NCBI GenBank assembly: GCA_030695205.1
Contig: JAUYTN010000015.1
Location: forward strand, 1 to 64,000
DNA length: 64,000 nucleotides
Direction: 5' to 3'
Origin: Burkholderiaceae bacterium
GTDB taxonomy: Bacteria > Pseudomonadota > Gammaproteobacteria > Burkholderiales > Burkholderiaceae_C
Numbering within the stretch: position 1 is the stretch's first letter; each line of letters starts with the position of its first letter. A program made the translations under genes and the position numbers. This document shows positions 19,178 to 29,710 of the stretch, piece by piece. The notes beneath the pieces were generated by a model. It made no database searches, had not been told where the DNA came from, and saw nothing but the letters and a program-made list of their open reading frames with translations.

Positions 19178-20595
19178 GTGCCGCTGCTGACGGACCACAG
19201 GCGGCGCTGCAAGGGCGCAGCCTGGTGCGCCAGCACATGCTGTGGTCGGTGGTGGCGCTGGTGGCCATGGAGTTGCTGGCCCTGGCGCTGTTTGTGGGCC
19301 TGGCCATGCGGCCGTTGGCCCAGCGCGCCACCGACGATCTGGCGGGCCTGCTGGTGCTGTCTGCCCAGACCTGGGCCGAGCTGCCACCCGAGACCCGCCC
19401 GGTGTTTGAGCAGGCCTTGGCCACGCAGCACGGGCTCAGGGTCACGGCGCGGCCTTTGCCACCGGCGGTGGAGGGGTGGCACCCACCGTACTATTTTTTG
19501 CTGGGTGTGTCGCTGCGTGAGCGCCTGGGTGCTGGGCATGAATTGGTGCGGGCCTTGGACGCCACGGGGCAGGCCTGGTACTGGGTGGGCGTGCCTGCCG
19601 GAGGGCGGCAGCTCTCGGTGGGTCTGTCGGCCGAGCGCATGGGCAGCCAGCCGCTGTTGGCGGTGGGGGTGGCGCTGCTGCTGGGTTTGGGGGTTGCCAT
19701 GGTTCTGGCCTATGGACTTGCCCGGCGCATCGCCCAGCCGCTGGCCCGCCTGAGGGACGCCGCTACCCGCGTGGGGCAAGGAAACACACCCGACCGGCTC
19801 CCCGAGGATGGGCCACTGGAGTTGGCCATGCTCAGCCAGCGTTTCAATCAGATGGCTACCCAAGTGCAGGAGTTGCTTGCGGCCCGCACCCTGTTGCTGG
19901 CCGGGGTGTCGCATGACTTGCGCACCCCGCTGGCGCGCATGCGCCTGGCGCTGGAGTTGCTTCGTACCCAGCCCAGCGCTTCTTTGCTAGAGCGGTTGGA
20001 GCGGGATATTGACCAGATGAACCAGCTCATTGCCAACGTGCTGGACCTGGCACGGGGTGTATCGCGCGAGCCCACCCAGCCGGTGGACATCGTGCCCATG
20101 TTGCATGTGTTGGCCCGCGACCACTCCACAGCGGCGTGTCAGGTGTCCGTGTCGGTGTCGGCCTTGCCCATGCCGGGTCCGATGGGCGCTGTGGCGGATG
20201 CCCCTTGGATGTTGCCGGCGTTGTCGCTGCGCCGCGCGCTGGGGAATTTGTTGGACAACGCGCTGCGCTACGCCCCAGTCTGCCCTGTGGAGCTGGTGGC
20301 TCAGTGGCGGCCCGAGGGCCTGGCGCTGGGTGTCCTGGACCGGGGGCCAGGCATTCCGGCTGCACACATCGAGGCCATGTTTGAGCCCTTTCGGCGCATG
20401 GACGCCTCGCGCAGCCTGGCGGCGGGCGGCGCTGGCCTGGGGCTGGCCATCGTGAAAGAGCTCGCCCGAACCCACGGCTGGCAGGTGTCCATGGCGGCCC
20501 GTGAGGGCGGTGGCATGCAGGCGTGGCTGGTGCTGCCTGTCAGCCAAACGCCGCCGTTCGATCCAGCGCCATGCGGTTCAGCAACCCAACCTTGA
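19174..20595 (+). CDS. EnvZ-like sensor histidine kinase with an altered C-terminus
   Basis: A 473-aa membrane kinase. TM1 is about residues 22-44 and TM2 about 159-181, with a periplasmic sensor of about 115 residues between. HAMP follows (ARRIAQPLARLRDA), then the HisKA box GVSHDLRTPLARMRL with phospho-His247, the N-box LGNLLDNALRYAP, DRGPGIP and GGAGLGLAIVKEL. The catalytic domain ends at MQAWLVLPV. The last roughly 19 residues (SQTPPFDPAPCG...) are read antisense through the 3' remnant of a b561 gene, so the native stop has been lost. GTG 19174 overlaps the response regulator stop. Confidence 0.93.
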   Translation: MSAAADGPQAALQGRSLVRQHMLWSVVALVAMELLALALFVGLAMRPLAQRATDDLAGLLVLSAQTWAELPPETRPVFEQALATQHGLRVTARPLPPAVEGWHPPYYFLLGVSLRERLGAGHELVRALDATGQAWYWVGVPAGGRQLSVGLSAERMGSQPLLAVGVALLLGLGVAMVLAYGLARRIAQPLARLRDAATRVGQGNTPDRLPEDGPLELAMLSQRFNQMATQVQELLAARTLLLAGVSHDLRTPLARMRLALELLRTQPSASLLERLERDIDQMNQLIANVLDLARGVSREPTQPVDIVPMLHVLARDHSTAACQVSVSVSALPMPGPMGAVADAPWMLPALSLRRALGNLLDNALRYAPVCPVELVAQWRPEGLALGVLDRGPGIPAAHIEAMFEPFRRMDASRSLAAGGAGLGLAIVKELARTHGWQVSMAAREGGGMQAWLVLPVSQTPPFDPAPCGSATQP

Positions 20596-20752
20596 GCACC
20601 CACTGGTGGCCAGGTGCAGCCACCAGCAGGGCTGGCAACTGCAGCCCACAACACAGGAGGCTTTTGCCCGCTGTGCTCAATGAGAACCAGCCCAGCTACT
20701 GGCATCGCCGTCACCGGCAGGTACAGACCGAGCTGGCCTGTGCCGGCTGTGG
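20540..20752 (-). pseudogene. Decayed cytochrome b561 gene remnant
   Basis: Reading the minus strand, the stop at 20540 is preceded by GHQWVLKVGLLNRMAL, nearly identical to the C-terminus GHQWVLKDGLLNRMAL of the intact b561 at 28634. Further upstream, in another frame, TAMPVAGLVLIEHSG matches its ASMPVLGWLSLSAAG. About 95 bp that encode the His-bearing helix in between are missing. It is therefore a deleted and frameshifted paralogue, not a gene. Its 3' end overlaps the C-terminus of the histidine kinase. Confidence 0.85.
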
Positions 20753-20775
20753 CTCGCTGTGGCGGGCACTGCCTG

Positions 20776-21270
20776 TCAGGGTTGGAAAGCCGTGGCCAGC
20801 TTGTCTGTTGGCAGGTTGATCAGCAGCGTCAGGCGGTGGCCGAGCAGGTGCAGCGCCTGGCGAAAAGCCTCGTGCTGCGCGTCGGCGTCGCCTTGGGTTT
20901 CAGACGGGTCCGGGTAGTGCCAGTGGGCACTGGCGGGGTGGCCAGGCCAGTCGGGGGTGGACTCGCCCGCAGTGTGGTCACACACCGTCACCACCAGGTC
21001 CATGTGGGGTGCGTCGGGGGCGGAAAACTGGGTCCAGCATTTGCTGTGCAGGCCGTCGGTGGAGACGCCCGCGTGCTGCAAGGCCTCGATGGTCATGGGG
21101 TGGGCCTGCTGCGCCGGGTCGGGCTGCATGCCTGCTGAGTAGGCCCTGAATCGCCCGTGGCCCAGGTGGTTCAGCAGAGCTTCGGCCAGCAGGCTGCGCA
21201 CCCGGTTGTGGGCGCACAGAAACAAGACGTTGACAGGGCCAATCGGGCGAGCGGTGGTGGGGGTGTTCAT
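20776..21270 (-). CDS. arsC: ArsC-type low-molecular-weight phosphatase-fold arsenate reductase
   Basis: A 164-aa protein of the LMW-PTPase/ArsC family. The active-site loop is VLFLCAHNRVRSLLAEALL, a CX5R motif with Cys19 and Arg25. DLVVTVCDHTAGESTPDWPG keeps the second Cys (Cys97), but Thr105 replaces the third Cys that thioredoxin-coupled ArsC enzymes use. Cys78 in GLHSKCWTQF is an extra cysteine where Ser is usual. It may use a different relay or have changed function. No arsR, arsB or acr3 lies beside it. ATG 21270 gives MNTPTTARPI; upstream frame has no family match. Confidence 0.82.
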   Translation of the reverse strand: MNTPTTARPIGPVNVLFLCAHNRVRSLLAEALLNHLGHGRFRAYSAGMQPDPAQQAHPMTIEALQHAGVSTDGLHSKCWTQFSAPDAPHMDLVVTVCDHTAGESTPDWPGHPASAHWHYPDPSETQGDADAQHEAFRQALHLLGHRLTLLINLPTDKLATAFQP

Positions 21271-21454
21271 GGTGGGTTGTCTCTTTGAGTTGTCGGAGTT
21301 GGCATTGAAATCATGGTTCCAAGTCCGACCATTCTGGCCCATTCAGTGCCGCCGCAACAGCCCGAATGGCTGCTTTTGTGGAGGCGCGTGGCTTCAGCGG
21401 GGAGGCTTTTTGCCCCGCTTTGCAACCAATGCCCTCAAAGTGACAACGCTGTGT

Positions 21455-22297
21455 TCAGGCGCTGAGCGTTTGTTCGCGCAGTCGGGCGAGCCAGGCGCCG
21501 ATGCAGCTCAGTGCCAAGGGTTCATCCAGAAATGGAATGTGCCCGCGGTCGGGCACCTCAGCAAAGAAAAGGTCGGGGCGGCGTTGACGCATCTGATCCG
21601 CCGTGGCGCCGGAAAGCACGTCAGAGTTGATACCCCGGACCAACGCCATGGGCAAGTGGGCGCACGCATCGAACAGTGGCCAGGCGTCAGTGGCTGGCGC
21701 GGCCATGGCGGTGTCAAATGCTGTGCGCAGGGCGGGGTCGTAGGGCAGCCCGATGCGGTCGCTGTACTGGACGAAGTGCCGAATGGCTTCCTCGGCCCAG
21801 CGAATCTCTGGCACCCCGTGGAAGCCGGGCATGACCGATGGCATGCGGTCTGCAACTTCTTCCAGCGTGTGCACCGTAGGTGGGGTGCCGATGTAGGTGC
21901 CAATTCTGATCAAGCCCTTGCGTTCCAGCACGGGGCCAACATCGTTGAGACACACACCCATCAGACGGTGCGGGTGGTTGACGGCCATGACCATGGCCAG
22001 CAGGCCACCCCGTGATGAGCCCATGACCGCACACTGCGCGATTTCAAGGTGATCAAGCAGGGCCACGGCATCTTTGGATTCCTGGGCCAGGGTGTAGGTG
22101 CCGGCTCCCGTCCAATCTGAGTCGCCCCGGCCACGGCTGTCGAGTCGGATCAGCCGAACCCCATGCGGCAGATGGCGGGCAAGGTAGTCGAAATCCCGGT
22201 GATCACGGGTCAGACCGGCCAGTGCGAGCAAGGGCAGCCCCTCGCCTTCATCCCGGAAAGCCAGCGTTGCACCATCTTCGGCTTTGAAGTTCTGCAT
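21455..22297 (-). CDS. Alpha/beta-hydrolase fold enzyme
   Basis: A 280-aa hydrolase. The nucleophile elbow is MGSSRGGL (Ser95), the oxyanion region is LLALAGLTRDHRDF, and the catalytic His is probably in VPDRGHIPFLDEP. RLDSRGRGDSDW is typical of lactonase and esterase members of this fold. Substrate is unknown. It lies 13 bp after atoA on the same strand, so it is likely the third gene of the CoA-transferase operon and may act on an ester or lactone feeding the same pathway. Confidence 0.85.
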   Translation of the reverse strand: MQNFKAEDGATLAFRDEGEGLPLLALAGLTRDHRDFDYLARHLPHGVRLIRLDSRGRGDSDWTGAGTYTLAQESKDAVALLDHLEIAQCAVMGSSRGGLLAMVMAVNHPHRLMGVCLNDVGPVLERKGLIRIGTYIGTPPTVHTLEEVADRMPSVMPGFHGVPEIRWAEEAIRHFVQYSDRIGLPYDPALRTAFDTAMAAPATDAWPLFDACAHLPMALVRGINSDVLSGATADQMRQRRPDLFFAEVPDRGHIPFLDEPLALSCIGAWLARLREQTLSA

Positions 22298-22310
22298 GGG
22301 GCTGGGGCCA

Positions 22311-22964
22311 TCAATTCAGCTGCATTGCCGGTACGTGCTCCGGCACGATCAACGTCGCCGAGGTCGTCTCCAGAATGGCCGCGACGCTGACACCAGGCGC
22401 GCGTTCTCGAAGCACCAGCCCGTCTGCCGTCGGCTCCAGCACCGCCAGGTCGGTCACGACCAGGCTGACCCGGCGGGTCGAGGTCAGTGGCAGTGTGCAG
22501 CGCGGCACAATTTTGGATTCGCCCTTGGCCGCGTGCTGCATGGCCACCACCACACGGGCGGCCCCGGTCACCAAGTCCATCGCGCCGCCCATGCCGGGCA
22601 CCATTTTGCCGGGCACTTTCCAGTTGGCCAGGTGGCCGAGTTCGTCCACCTGCAAGCCGCCCAGCACCGTCATGTCGAGGTGACCACCCCGAATCAGCCC
22701 GAAGCTCATGGCGCTGTCGATGCTGGCTGCACCGGGCACGGCGGACACAAAGCCACCGCCTGCGTCGGTCAGGTGGGGGTCTTCCATGCCTTCGGGCGGG
22801 CGGGCACCCAGGCCGATCACACCGTTCTCGGCCTGAAAAAACACGCCCAGGCTGGACGGAACGAAGTTGGCCACCAGCGACGGCAGGCCAATACCAAGGT
22901 TGACCAGCATGCCGGTCTTGATTTCGCACGCCACGCGGCGAGCAATGCGTTCTTTGGCGTCCAT
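22311..22964 (-). CDS. atoA: Acetoacetate-type CoA-transferase beta subunit
   Basis: A 217-aa subunit with the catalytic Glu46 in FFQAENGVIG, the residue that forms the CoA thioester in family I CoA-transferases. Other blocks are VNLGIGLPSLVANFV, TDAGGGFVSAVPGAASID and LGGLQVDELGHLANW. It transfers CoA between acyl-CoA and a 3-oxo acid or short-chain acid together with AtoD. The gene is 13 bp after atoD. Specificity (acetoacetate, butyrate or another acid) cannot be read from sequence. Confidence 0.92.
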   Translation of the reverse strand: MDAKERIARRVACEIKTGMLVNLGIGLPSLVANFVPSSLGVFFQAENGVIGLGARPPEGMEDPHLTDAGGGFVSAVPGAASIDSAMSFGLIRGGHLDMTVLGGLQVDELGHLANWKVPGKMVPGMGGAMDLVTGAARVVVAMQHAAKGESKIVPRCTLPLTSTRRVSLVVTDLAVLEPTADGLVLRERAPGVSVAAILETTSATLIVPEHVPAMQLN

Positions 22965-22977
22965 GTGTGTACTCTCG

Positions 22978-23631
22978 TCAGTTGGCGCGAATCAGCAGGT
23001 GATCGACCAGCACGCCGGGTGTCTTGACGGCATCGGGCGGGATGACCCCCACGGGCACGATGCTTTCGGGCTCGGCTATCACCACCTTGCCCGCCAGCGC
23101 CATGACGGGATTGAAGTTGTGCGCCGTCAGCAGGTAGCTCAGGTTGCCCACGTAATCGGCCTGCCAGGCGCCAATCAGGGCGAAATCGGCCTTCAGCGGT
23201 GTTTCGACCAGAAACCGCTGGCCTTGCACCTCAACGGTTTGCTTGCCGATTTCCACTTCGGTGCCCAGGCCGGTGGGGGTCAGCACCCCGCCCAGCCCCA
23301 TGCCACCGGCGCGGATGCGCTCCACCAGGGTGCCTTGGGGCACAAGTTCAACCTCGATCTCACCCGCAATCATCTTGGCCTGGGTTTCGGGGTTGAGGCC
23401 GATGTGCGAAGTGATGACCCGTGCCACCAGACCCGCCGACACCAGTTTGCCAATGCCCTTGCCAGGCATGGCGGTGTCGTTGGCGATGATGGTCAGCTTG
23501 CCCACGCCACGGGCCACCAGTGCGTCAATCAGGCGCTCGGGCGTACCCACGGCCATGAAGCCGCCGATCATCAGGCTTGCCCCTTCGGGAATCAGGGTGG
23601 CTGCCGCTTCGGGTTTCAGTGCGCCTTTCAT
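22978..23631 (-). CDS. atoD: Acetoacetate-type CoA-transferase alpha subunit
   Basis: A 217-aa subunit closest in layout to E. coli AtoD: SLMIGGFMAVGTPERLIDAL, LTIIANDTAMPGKGIG, VITSHIGLNPETQ, VELVPQGTLVERIRAGG and GVLTPTGLGT. The ATG at 23631 (MKGALKPEAA) was preferred because upstream in-frame sequence has no family match and is rich in Gln and Arg. It begins the atoD-atoA-hydrolase operon, 85 bp downstream of the Pta gene on the same strand, so it may be part of a longer acyl-CoA transcript. Confidence 0.92.
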   Translation of the reverse strand: MKGALKPEAAATLIPEGASLMIGGFMAVGTPERLIDALVARGVGKLTIIANDTAMPGKGIGKLVSAGLVARVITSHIGLNPETQAKMIAGEIEVELVPQGTLVERIRAGGMGLGGVLTPTGLGTEVEIGKQTVEVQGQRFLVETPLKADFALIGAWQADYVGNLSYLLTAHNFNPVMALAGKVVIAEPESIVPVGVIPPDAVKTPGVLVDHLLIRAN

Positions 23632-23716
23632 GGCATTTCCTTGTGGTCGGCGTGCCTGCCGCTGTTGGTGCCGCCATTGCGGTGTAAGTGGGCCAAAGTC
23701 ATGTGCCTGCTGGACC

Positions 23717-24922
23717 TTATGGCGTGGGTGGAGAGCTTGCAAAGTGGTGAATGGCCGCCACTGCGCAGGACGCCAGCCGCGACATCGGGCTATCGGAGCG
23801 GGAGTTCAGAATCACCGGCACTTTGGCACCCAACACCAGCCCGGCCCCCTCGGCGTGGCTGATGTAGGCCAATTGTTTGGCCAGCATGTTGCCCGCATCC
23901 AGCCCCGGCACCACCAGAATGTTGGCGCGTCCGGCCACACGGCCTTTGAGCCCCTTGGTGCGGGCTGCGCCCAAATCCACGGCGTTGTCCATGGCCAGGG
24001 GCCCTTCCACCAGGCCATTGCGAATTTGCCCGCGGTCGGCCATTTTGGACAGCAAGGCCGCGTCGATGGAGGACTGTATGGCCGGGTTCACCGTCTCCAC
24101 CGCACTGAGCACGCCCACCCGTGGCTCCATGCCCAGTGACAGTGCGAGGTCAATGGCGTTCTGGCAAATGTCCACCTTGGTGGCCAGGTCAGGGGCGATG
24201 TTGATGGCGGCATCGGTGACCATGACCGGCTCGGGCTGGCCGGGCACGTCCATCACAAACACATGTGTCAAGCGCCGCCCGACGCGCAAGCCCGTGCCTT
24301 TTTCCAGCATGGGTTTGAGCAAGTCGTCGGTGTGCAAATGGCCCTTCATCACCGCAGCGGCCCGGCCTTCGTGGACCAGGGCGCAGGCCATCGCGGCGGC
24401 GGCCAGGTCGCTGTCCACGTCGATCAGCTCAATGCCCGTCAGGTCGGCGCCGATGGCGGCTGCGGTGGCCACAATGGTGCTGGTATTGCCAATCAGAATG
24501 GGGGTGATGATGCTTTGCTTCGCGGCCAGCAGCGCACCGCCCAGGGAGTTGGCATCGTCTGGGCAGACCACGGCGGTGGGTAAAGCGGGCAGGGGTTTGG
24601 CCCGCTCCAGCAAGGCTTCAAAGTGGCGGTGGCGCTGCACGATCAGGCCGGGAATTTCCACCTCGTCGCATTCGAATTTGGTTTGCGGGGCCAGCACCTC
24701 GGCCTCGCCCGCCACAATCAGCGCCCCGTCCGACATGCGCCGCACGCTGGTGGCCAGCCGCACCAGACCACCGGGCAGCTTGTCCAGCACCTCCACGCGG
24801 CAGATCAGCTCTTCGCCAGCATGGGCGCGTTCATGAAAGTCCAGCACCTGGCGGCGGTACAGCGTGCCCGCGCCGGGCAACTGTGTGCCCAGTACGGCAG
24901 AGATCAGCGAAGCCACAAACAT
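23717..24922 (-). CDS. Phosphate acetyl/butyryltransferase part of a broken MaoC-Pta fusion
   Basis: 401 residues from an internal ATG. The first 70 or so are the end of a MaoC-type hot-dog domain (FVASLISAVLGTQLPGAGT, VEVLDKLPGGLVRL). The rest is a phosphotransacetylase domain: AVVCPDDANSLGGALLAA, MKGHLHTDDLLKPML, MVTDAAINIAPDL, ILVVPGLDAGNMLAKQL. The family is a fused enoyl-CoA hydratase/phosphate acyltransferase of about 465 aa. Residues before this ATG lie in another frame (24904-25101), showing a one-base loss near 24925-24929. The Pta domain is intact and could be made by re-initiation. Acetate kinase, often beside it, is absent. Confidence 0.85.
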   Translation of the reverse strand: MFVASLISAVLGTQLPGAGTLYRRQVLDFHERAHAGEELICRVEVLDKLPGGLVRLATSVRRMSDGALIVAGEAEVLAPQTKFECDEVEIPGLIVQRHRHFEALLERAKPLPALPTAVVCPDDANSLGGALLAAKQSIITPILIGNTSTIVATAAAIGADLTGIELIDVDSDLAAAAMACALVHEGRAAAVMKGHLHTDDLLKPMLEKGTGLRVGRRLTHVFVMDVPGQPEPVMVTDAAINIAPDLATKVDICQNAIDLALSLGMEPRVGVLSAVETVNPAIQSSIDAALLSKMADRGQIRNGLVEGPLAMDNAVDLGAARTKGLKGRVAGRANILVVPGLDAGNMLAKQLAYISHAEGAGLVLGAKVPVILNSRSDSPMSRLASCAVAAIHHFASSPPTP

Positions 24923-25101
24923 GCCTGTGCCACGCGCTCGTTGCGCCCGTCGCCATTCAAGTCGCTGTCGGTCAGGTGCATGGGGTTGTGGTTGCCCGAT
25001 GCAGCGGCAAACACATACAGGTCATCCGCTGAAATCAGGCGGCGCAGCTCGGCCACAGCACCTTTTTGCAGCTCATTGAAGGTTTGATTGACCAGTCGCA
25101 T
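24904..25101 (-). pseudogene. N-terminal MaoC-like fragment cut off by a frameshift
   Basis: 65 codons starting MRLVNQTFNELQKG and running ISADDLYVFAAASGNHNPMHLTD, the start of a MaoC-type hydratase domain with the HNPMHL block. At NERVAQ the frame turns into CLWLR and stops, while the expected continuation (RVAHGMFVASL) is found one frame over at 24922. Adding one C to CACAGGC on the minus strand would restore a single reading frame. It could be a true mutation or a sequencing error. Confidence 0.82.
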
Positions 25102-25102
25102 G

Positions 25103-27514
<2,412 letters not shown>

Positions 27515-27667
27515 TCAGACAATTCATTGGGTGCTCGAGAAAATTCTGTGCTTCCTGTGTGGCAGGCTCGTGTCAGGGTGGGTTGTTTTTGGGCAGTGGT
27601 CATCGTTTCGTCGTTTCCGGGGGGCAACATCCAACGTCTTCTTTTTTCTTCTTACGGAGTGCCAACC

Positions 27668-28513
27668 ATGACTACAGACCTTCACTCGGACACCCCGCAT
27701 GTGGTGCACGACCCCCTGCCCAAAGTCTGGGACGAAAACGCACGCATCGGCGACATGCTCAAGGGCAAGCGCGGCCTGGTGGTGGGCGTGGCCAATGGCG
27801 ACAGCATTGCGTTTGGCTGCGCGGCCAAGCTGCGGGCCTTCGGGGCCGAAATTGCACTGACCTACCTCAACGACAAGGCCAAACCCCACGTCGAGCCGCT
27901 GGCCCGGCAGATCGATGCCGACGTGCTGCTGCCGCTGGACGTGATGCAGCCCGGCCAGATGCAGGCGGTGTTTGACCACCTGCGAGAGCACTGGGGTACG
28001 CTGGACTTTGTGATCCACTCCATTGCCTTTGCCCCCAAGGCCGACTTGCACGGCCGCATCGTGGACTGTTCGCAGACCGGGTTTTTGCAGGCCATGCAGG
28101 TGTCTTGCCACTCGTTCATCGAGATGGCCCACCTGGCCGAGCCCATGATGAACCCCGGCGGTGCCCTCATCACCATGAGCTACTACGGGGCCGACAAGGT
28201 GGTGCGCAACTACAACATGATGGGGCCAGTCAAGGCCGCGCTGGAGTCCAGCGTGCGCTACATGGCACACGAGCTGGGCGAGCGCGAGATCCGTGTGTTT
28301 GCCGTGTCACCCGGTCCGCTGCGCACCCGGGCAGCATCGGGCATTGCCCACTTTGACGAGCTGATTGACATGGCCGTGGACCGCTCGCCCGGCCGCCGCC
28401 TGGTGGACATTGCCGAGGTGGGCCGGGTGGTGGCCTTCCTGGTGGGCGGTGCTGCGTCGGGCATGACGGGCGACGTGATCTACGTCGACGCCGGGCTGCA
28501 CATCGTGGCGTGA
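27668..28513 (+). CDS. fabI: FabI-like enoyl-[acyl-carrier-protein] reductase
   Basis: A 281-aa short-chain reductase. NAD site LVVGVANGDSIAFG (FabI-type spacing but GDS where many have DRS), FVIHSIAFAP, and the catalytic YNMMGPVK (Tyr182, Lys189, YX6K). VSPGPLRTRAASGI and DVIYVDAGLHI close it. An N-terminal extension of about 25 residues is unusual. The cofactor-loop differences and location opposite DUF3141/MaoC-Pta suggest a second, specialised FabI rather than the housekeeping one. It is divergent from DUF3141 across 171 bp. Start ATG 27668 has GGAG about 8 bp upstream. Confidence 0.88.
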   Translation: MTTDLHSDTPHVVHDPLPKVWDENARIGDMLKGKRGLVVGVANGDSIAFGCAAKLRAFGAEIALTYLNDKAKPHVEPLARQIDADVLLPLDVMQPGQMQAVFDHLREHWGTLDFVIHSIAFAPKADLHGRIVDCSQTGFLQAMQVSCHSFIEMAHLAEPMMNPGGALITMSYYGADKVVRNYNMMGPVKAALESSVRYMAHELGEREIRVFAVSPGPLRTRAASGIAHFDELIDMAVDRSPGRRLVDIAEVGRVVAFLVGGAASGMTGDVIYVDAGLHIVA

Positions 28514-28633
28514 TGGCCGCTCACCCTTGCATGGGCGTGGTCACGGTGGCATCGCATCCCGCCTGTGGCGGGCACTGGGTGGTGGGGTAGCTGCCGCCGT
28601 GCTGCCACAGCGTTTGGTAGCGGGTGGTGCCTG

Positions 28634-29209
28634 TCAGCCCGCAGCCGCCTGGCGACCCAGCGCCATGCGGTTCAGCAACCCATCCTTGAGCACCCACTGG
28701 TGGCCAAGTGCGGCCATCACATGGCTGCCAATGAGCCAGTAGCCCACGGTGCCCAGGGTCTCGTGCATGGCCTTCAGGTCGTGTGCCCAGGTTTTGTCGG
28801 CCGCCATCAAGGCGGGCAGTTGCAGGCCAAAGAATGCAATGGGTTTGCCCGCTGCGCTCAGCGATAGCCAGCCCAGTACCGGCATGCTCGCCATGAGCAG
28901 GTACAGGCTTGCATGACCGGCAGCGGCGACACGCTCCATCCAGACATCGCGATCGGGAGGGCTTGTCGGAGGTGGCCGTGGGCTGCTCACGCGCGCGGCC
29001 AGCCGCAGTGCAACCATCAGCAACACCCCCAGGCCTAGCAGGAAGTGTAGGGTTTTGATCAGCTCGCGCGGCTCAGAGCCTTTGGGGAACAGCACCCGCA
29101 GCTCAATGGAGGCGTAGACCGCCACCAGCAACAGGGCCATGAACCAGTGGATGGCCACCAGGGCCGTGCTGTACCGAAAGGAGGGAGGGGTAGGGGAAGG
29201 GTGGCTCAT
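28634..29209 (-). CDS. Cytochrome b561-family membrane protein
   Basis: A 191-aa protein with four predicted membrane helices and paired His heme ligands: VAIHWFMALL, KTLHFLLGLG, AAGHASLYLL and MHETLGTVGYWLIGSHVM. It is a di-heme b-type quinol-linked electron carrier of the inner membrane. The start overlaps the stop of the PepSY-type gene upstream (ATGA). A decayed paralogue of its 3' end lies at 20540, behind the histidine kinase. The start at 29209 precedes the first helix by 18 residues; an upstream extension has no support. Confidence 0.92.
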   Translation of the reverse strand: MSHPSPTPPSFRYSTALVAIHWFMALLLVAVYASIELRVLFPKGSEPRELIKTLHFLLGLGVLLMVALRLAARVSSPRPPPTSPPDRDVWMERVAAAGHASLYLLMASMPVLGWLSLSAAGKPIAFFGLQLPALMAADKTWAHDLKAMHETLGTVGYWLIGSHVMAALGHQWVLKDGLLNRMALGRQAAAG

Positions 29210-29598
29210 GGGCGCGGCTTTCCAGAAGTGGGGGTAGGGATGTCTGGTGGCGGTATGCGGGTGCTGCGCACGGTCTGGCCAGTGACTGGGTGTTGGTAAC
29301 TTTCCACCACGGCGCCACTGGGTTCGATGGCATAAAACTCGTGGCAGTTGCCGCGAGACACCTTGAAGCGCACCAGCACATAGCGCTGGGCTTCGAAGTG
29401 GGTGCGGGCCTGCGCCTCGTTCAGCCAGGCCGAGCGCGGGGCGTCGGTGCACACCACCTTCTCGCCGGGGGTGCTGGCCCAGGCCGCACCAGCCAGGGTG
29501 GAGGCTATGCACCACAGGGCGGTGTGTCTGATGACTGCCCGTGGGCGGACAAAGCGCCGAGATGGACCAGAGTGGACAGATGGGGTTGGCGTGCTCAT
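29206..29598 (-). CDS. PepSY-like periplasmic protein
   Basis: A 130-aa protein with a hydrophobic segment ending AGAAWAS, then a single PepSY-type domain: GNCHEFYAIEPSGAVVESYQ and HPVTGQTV. Such proteins sit with b561 cytochromes and two-component systems in betaproteobacteria. Its stop overlaps the b561 start. The role may be inhibitory or electron-transfer related; that is not visible. Start ATG 29598 was chosen over the longer frame because it gives a short N-region before the signal segment. Confidence 0.72.
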   Translation of the reverse strand: MSTPTPSVHSGPSRRFVRPRAVIRHTALWCIASTLAGAAWASTPGEKVVCTDAPRSAWLNEAQARTHFEAQRYVLVRFKVSRGNCHEFYAIEPSGAVVESYQHPVTGQTVRSTRIPPPDIPTPTSGKPRP

Positions 29599-29710
29599 GG
29601 TGACAACTTTAGAAACGGCTGCTGAAATCTCACTTAAGCGGTCGACCGATGTCGCGCACACCGCCAGCCCTGGGGCCGACAGTGCGCCAGCCAGCTACGG
29701 GGTTTCCCCA

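Noticed and set aside
28514..28633. Terminator after fabI
   Set aside because: A CCCGCC/GGCGGG hairpin lies at 28558-28572 but has no T-run.
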